Source: Ilex aquifolium (Eukaryota > Streptophyta > Magnoliopsida > Aquifoliales > Aquifoliaceae). Taken from it: a stretch of 64,000 bases of DNA. The notes beneath the pieces were generated by a model. The model was not told where the DNA came from, made no database searches, and saw nothing but the letters and a program-made list of their open reading frames with translations. The stretch is taken from NCBI GenBank assembly GCA_951799425.1, contig OX637399.1, positions 33,143,701 to 33,207,700 on the forward strand, written 5' to 3'. The position numbers and the translations under genes were made by a program. Of the stretch, positions 61,641-64,000 are shown in pieces. The number at the start of each line of letters is the position of its first letter. Position 1 is the first letter of the stretch.

Positions 61641-62462
61641 ATCCCAACTAGGTTGGCATCCCAGGAAATCCCGAATCATGTGCTATAGGCTTGAATATTA
61701 TTAATGAAAGAAAAGGAGAATACATGGAAGAAGTGGAAAAATACAAAAAAATTCTGGTCCCTATAGCTTATAAAATGCCACAATCCAGCTCACAGAGGAC
61801 TCAAAACCACCCTATGGTTTAAACCTATACGAAGGGAGGCTATACATGTCGTTACAGAGTTGAGTAGCAAGCACTGTAGTTGCAGCCCACCACCATTGAA
61901 AACCTGAATAGGATAAACCAATATTTGCGCATTTATCGGCAACAACATTTCCTTCTCGAAAGATATGACTAAAACGGAAGTTCATATGCTGCAAATAGTA
62001 CCTGCAATTTAGCCAGCGAATTTTAAGGGACTAGGGTGGGTCATAAGATGGATTAGCCAAACATTGAATGACAGAGCGAGAGTCAGACTCCAACCAGAGG
62101 TATCTCCAACCAGAGGTATCTCCAACCCTTCTGCCAAGCTTGTTGAATACCAATAATAACTGCGATCAATTCAGCATAGAAAGCAGTTTGCACACTCAAA
62201 AATTCACTAAAAATTCACTTAACAAAACCCCTATTAGTTCTATAAATACCAGCAGCAACAGCTGGCCCAGGATTTCCTTTGGCTAAACCATCCGTGTTCA
62301 ATTTAATCCAACCACTAGGAGGAGGATACCACTTTACATGAATAATTGAAGGGGTCTTTCTATATAGACCTTGAACACCAATAGATCTAAGAATCAATAG
62401 ATCAGAAACAGAATTATCCATTATTCCAACACTACTTTTACCAATAGTAGAAAGCTTCATCT
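61640..62462 (-). pseudogene. Broken LINE RNase H domain
   Basis: Minus-strand pieces spell a plant RVT_3-type RNase H: W.PPPSGWIKLNTDG.AKGNPG (62330-62250), then AFYAELIAVIIG, WLESDS-like and FREGNVVAD segments down to about 61900. Short tandem duplications, one of 16-17 bp at about 62089-62121 and one around 62198-62220, shift the frame. The A/T-rich sequence toward 61640 is compatible with a LINE 3' end. Confidence 0.65.
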
Positions 62463-63828
62463 TACCTTGTTAGTATTTTTATAACTGGGTGTGTGAATCA
62501 CATTATGATAAAAAAGGACCATGTGAAACATGAAGAGATCACAAAAATTTTGTTGTGTTTTTTTTTATACGAGAATCGCAATTTCTATATCCATTTACTG
62601 CTGCCAAAGGAAGAGTTGTCCTTCTACAAAATTGTTTGGTCTTGTAACCTTAAAGAAATGCAACACATAATTAGGACTTCAATCAATTTTGGAGATTTTT
62701 TTCTTGCTGGTCTATTCTTGAGAAGTTTCTCAAACTAAAATCACTAACTTATGAAGTTGTGCTATAAACTACATCTTCATTAAGAGAAATCAAATAATTA
62801 TGCCTTTAGACATTAAAAAGTATGCTCCGAATTCAGTTATTAAGCTTTTTAAACTTGCTTAGAAGTCAGTAATGAAAAGAAAAAAGGACAAAAAAATAAA
62901 TAAATGGAAACTTATTAAAATGGGAACTTCAATAGAATCTATCTCGAGGATGAAGGATCAAAGAGAGAGTGAATTTTTATTATTAAATATTTGGGTGTGG
63001 ATTTAAGTCTTCATTAATTTGAGTACAAAAATAAGTCTCTCTTTATTAGACATGGGTATGAGTTTAACATTAGAAAAAGTTTTTAATAATTTTTTACCAA
63101 CATTTAAATCTAGGTTTAAAAAAGGGTAAGGATTGGATATGCTCTAAGAGCATCTCCAACTATGACTCAAAATTTTACTCAATTTAAATTAACATTTGAG
63201 TAAAAAGTTTAATTTGATACAAAAGACTTCAATGGACAAACTTAAATTTAAAGAAGTAGAAACCTAAATTTAAATGAGGGCAAACTCAAAGAGAGTAAAT
63301 ATGACCATTGAATCTTTAAAAGATGGTAAAATATCACAATTAAAAATTTTGGTAAGAATTTGAGTATCTCTTTATTTGAATAAAAAAATGAGTCTCCCTT
63401 AATTTTGTATACATTGGAGCAAGTTTTTTGGACCTTTTTATTCAAATTTAAATTTGAATCAGGGTTGCAGATGATTTAAGATCGATACATTAATATATTA
63501 AGTTATTGAAAAACTTATTTTAAATATATTTTGTATATTACTTTCTTTGTATTTAGTTAATATTTTATCAATTTTACAACACGTTATCAACACACATAGT
63601 CAAGGAAATACTATAGTTTTCCAATAAAATTCGAAGTAAATTAAAGAACGATAAGCCATGAATATATTATATTGCTCGTGAAAACTTTCTTTACAATTTA
63701 ATACTTGTTATTTAACTTGTAAGTTTATTGGGAAAAAATGTAATACAAAAAGTTCTGAAGTTTTCGGATTAGTTTTATAAGTTATATAAACCCTGCATAT
63801 TTTAAAAGTGATGATGACTTTTGATTAA
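62463..63828. other. AT-rich region with two abutting MITE-like ends
   Basis: At 63135-63165 the inverse of a GAGCATCTCCAAC-type terminus meets a second one (AGAGCATCTCCAACTATG), so two GAGCATCTCC-type elements appear to sit back to back. The outer ends are indistinct. No gene is seen. Confidence 0.35.
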
Positions 63829-63829
63829 G

Positions 63830-63946
63830 GGTAATGTTATTGAGACCTAATTTATTGACTTAAATTATTAATCCAATAGTTTCAATGAAAATATATCATT
63901 AGGTTAACAAATAAAATCAATTTTTTAGATCCAAATAGTATTACTC
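63830..63946. repeat. MITE, family shared with 43022-43189
   Basis: GGTAATGTTATTGAGACC at the left and the inverse of GAGTAATACTATTTGGATC at the right form terminal inverted repeats matching the family at 43022. The core is shorter. Confidence 0.55.
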
Positions 63947-64000
63947 TTTGATTGAACAATATTTACGATTTATAAAAATCCCGAAGACTTTACCATAGAA

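Noticed and set aside
1..64000. CRISPR arrays, bacterial-type operons or ribosome-binding sites
   Set aside because: The DNA is plant nuclear. No regularly spaced repeat array of that kind was seen.

Overview
The window is plant nuclear DNA, most likely from a eudicot. It is AT-rich and intron-rich, with plant-type GT-AG introns, plant gene families (INO80, a CML49/50-type calcium sensor, a secreted alpha carbonic anhydrase, a TPR plus J-domain co-chaperone), a plastid-derived ycf4 fragment, and many plant transposon types (Ty1/copia, solo LTR, hAT, CACTA, Helitrons, LINE, SINE, MITEs). I could not narrow the species further.

Layout. 1-6036 (minus): the first twelve coding exons of INO80, running off the left edge inside the helicase core. 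6.5-15.0 kb: a repeat-rich stretch with a MITE, a Helitron with a trinucleotide core, a hAT-like element split by a solo LTR, a SINE, and a 400-bp foldback element next to the following promoter. 15.1-17.4 kb (plus): a complete five-exon penta-EF-hand gene that includes a 19-nt micro-exon. 18.9-33.1 kb (minus): one secreted alpha carbonic anhydrase gene stretched to about 14 kb. Its introns hold a Ty1/copia element with intact target-site duplications, a ycf4 pseudogene of plastid origin, two SINEs and two Helitrons, and its last exon is present twice. 33.5-35.9 kb: two head-to-tail Helitrons. 37.3-58.6 kb (minus): a complete eleven-exon gene for a 1753-residue protein with FG-like repeats, TPRs and a J domain. 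Its introns contain a foldback cluster, a LINE fragment, a MITE and a copia relic. 59.5-64 kb: a CACTA element carrying an snRNA-type promoter motif pair, a broken LINE RNase H domain and MITEs.

The four genes show no functional linkage: chromatin remodelling, calcium sensing, apoplastic CO2/bicarbonate conversion, and Hsp70 co-chaperoning. What stands out is the architecture: nested and tandem mobile elements, large hairpins, a duplicated terminal exon that offers two C-termini, and the very long FG-repeat N-terminus of the co-chaperone. I found no clearly new biological system. The strongest candidates for follow-up are the FG-repeat TPR/J protein, the duplicated carbonic anhydrase exon, and the Helitrons with tandem copies and expanding trinucleotide cores. 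Exon boundaries were derived by eye from splice consensus, reading phase and remembered family similarity. No alignment or expression data were available.
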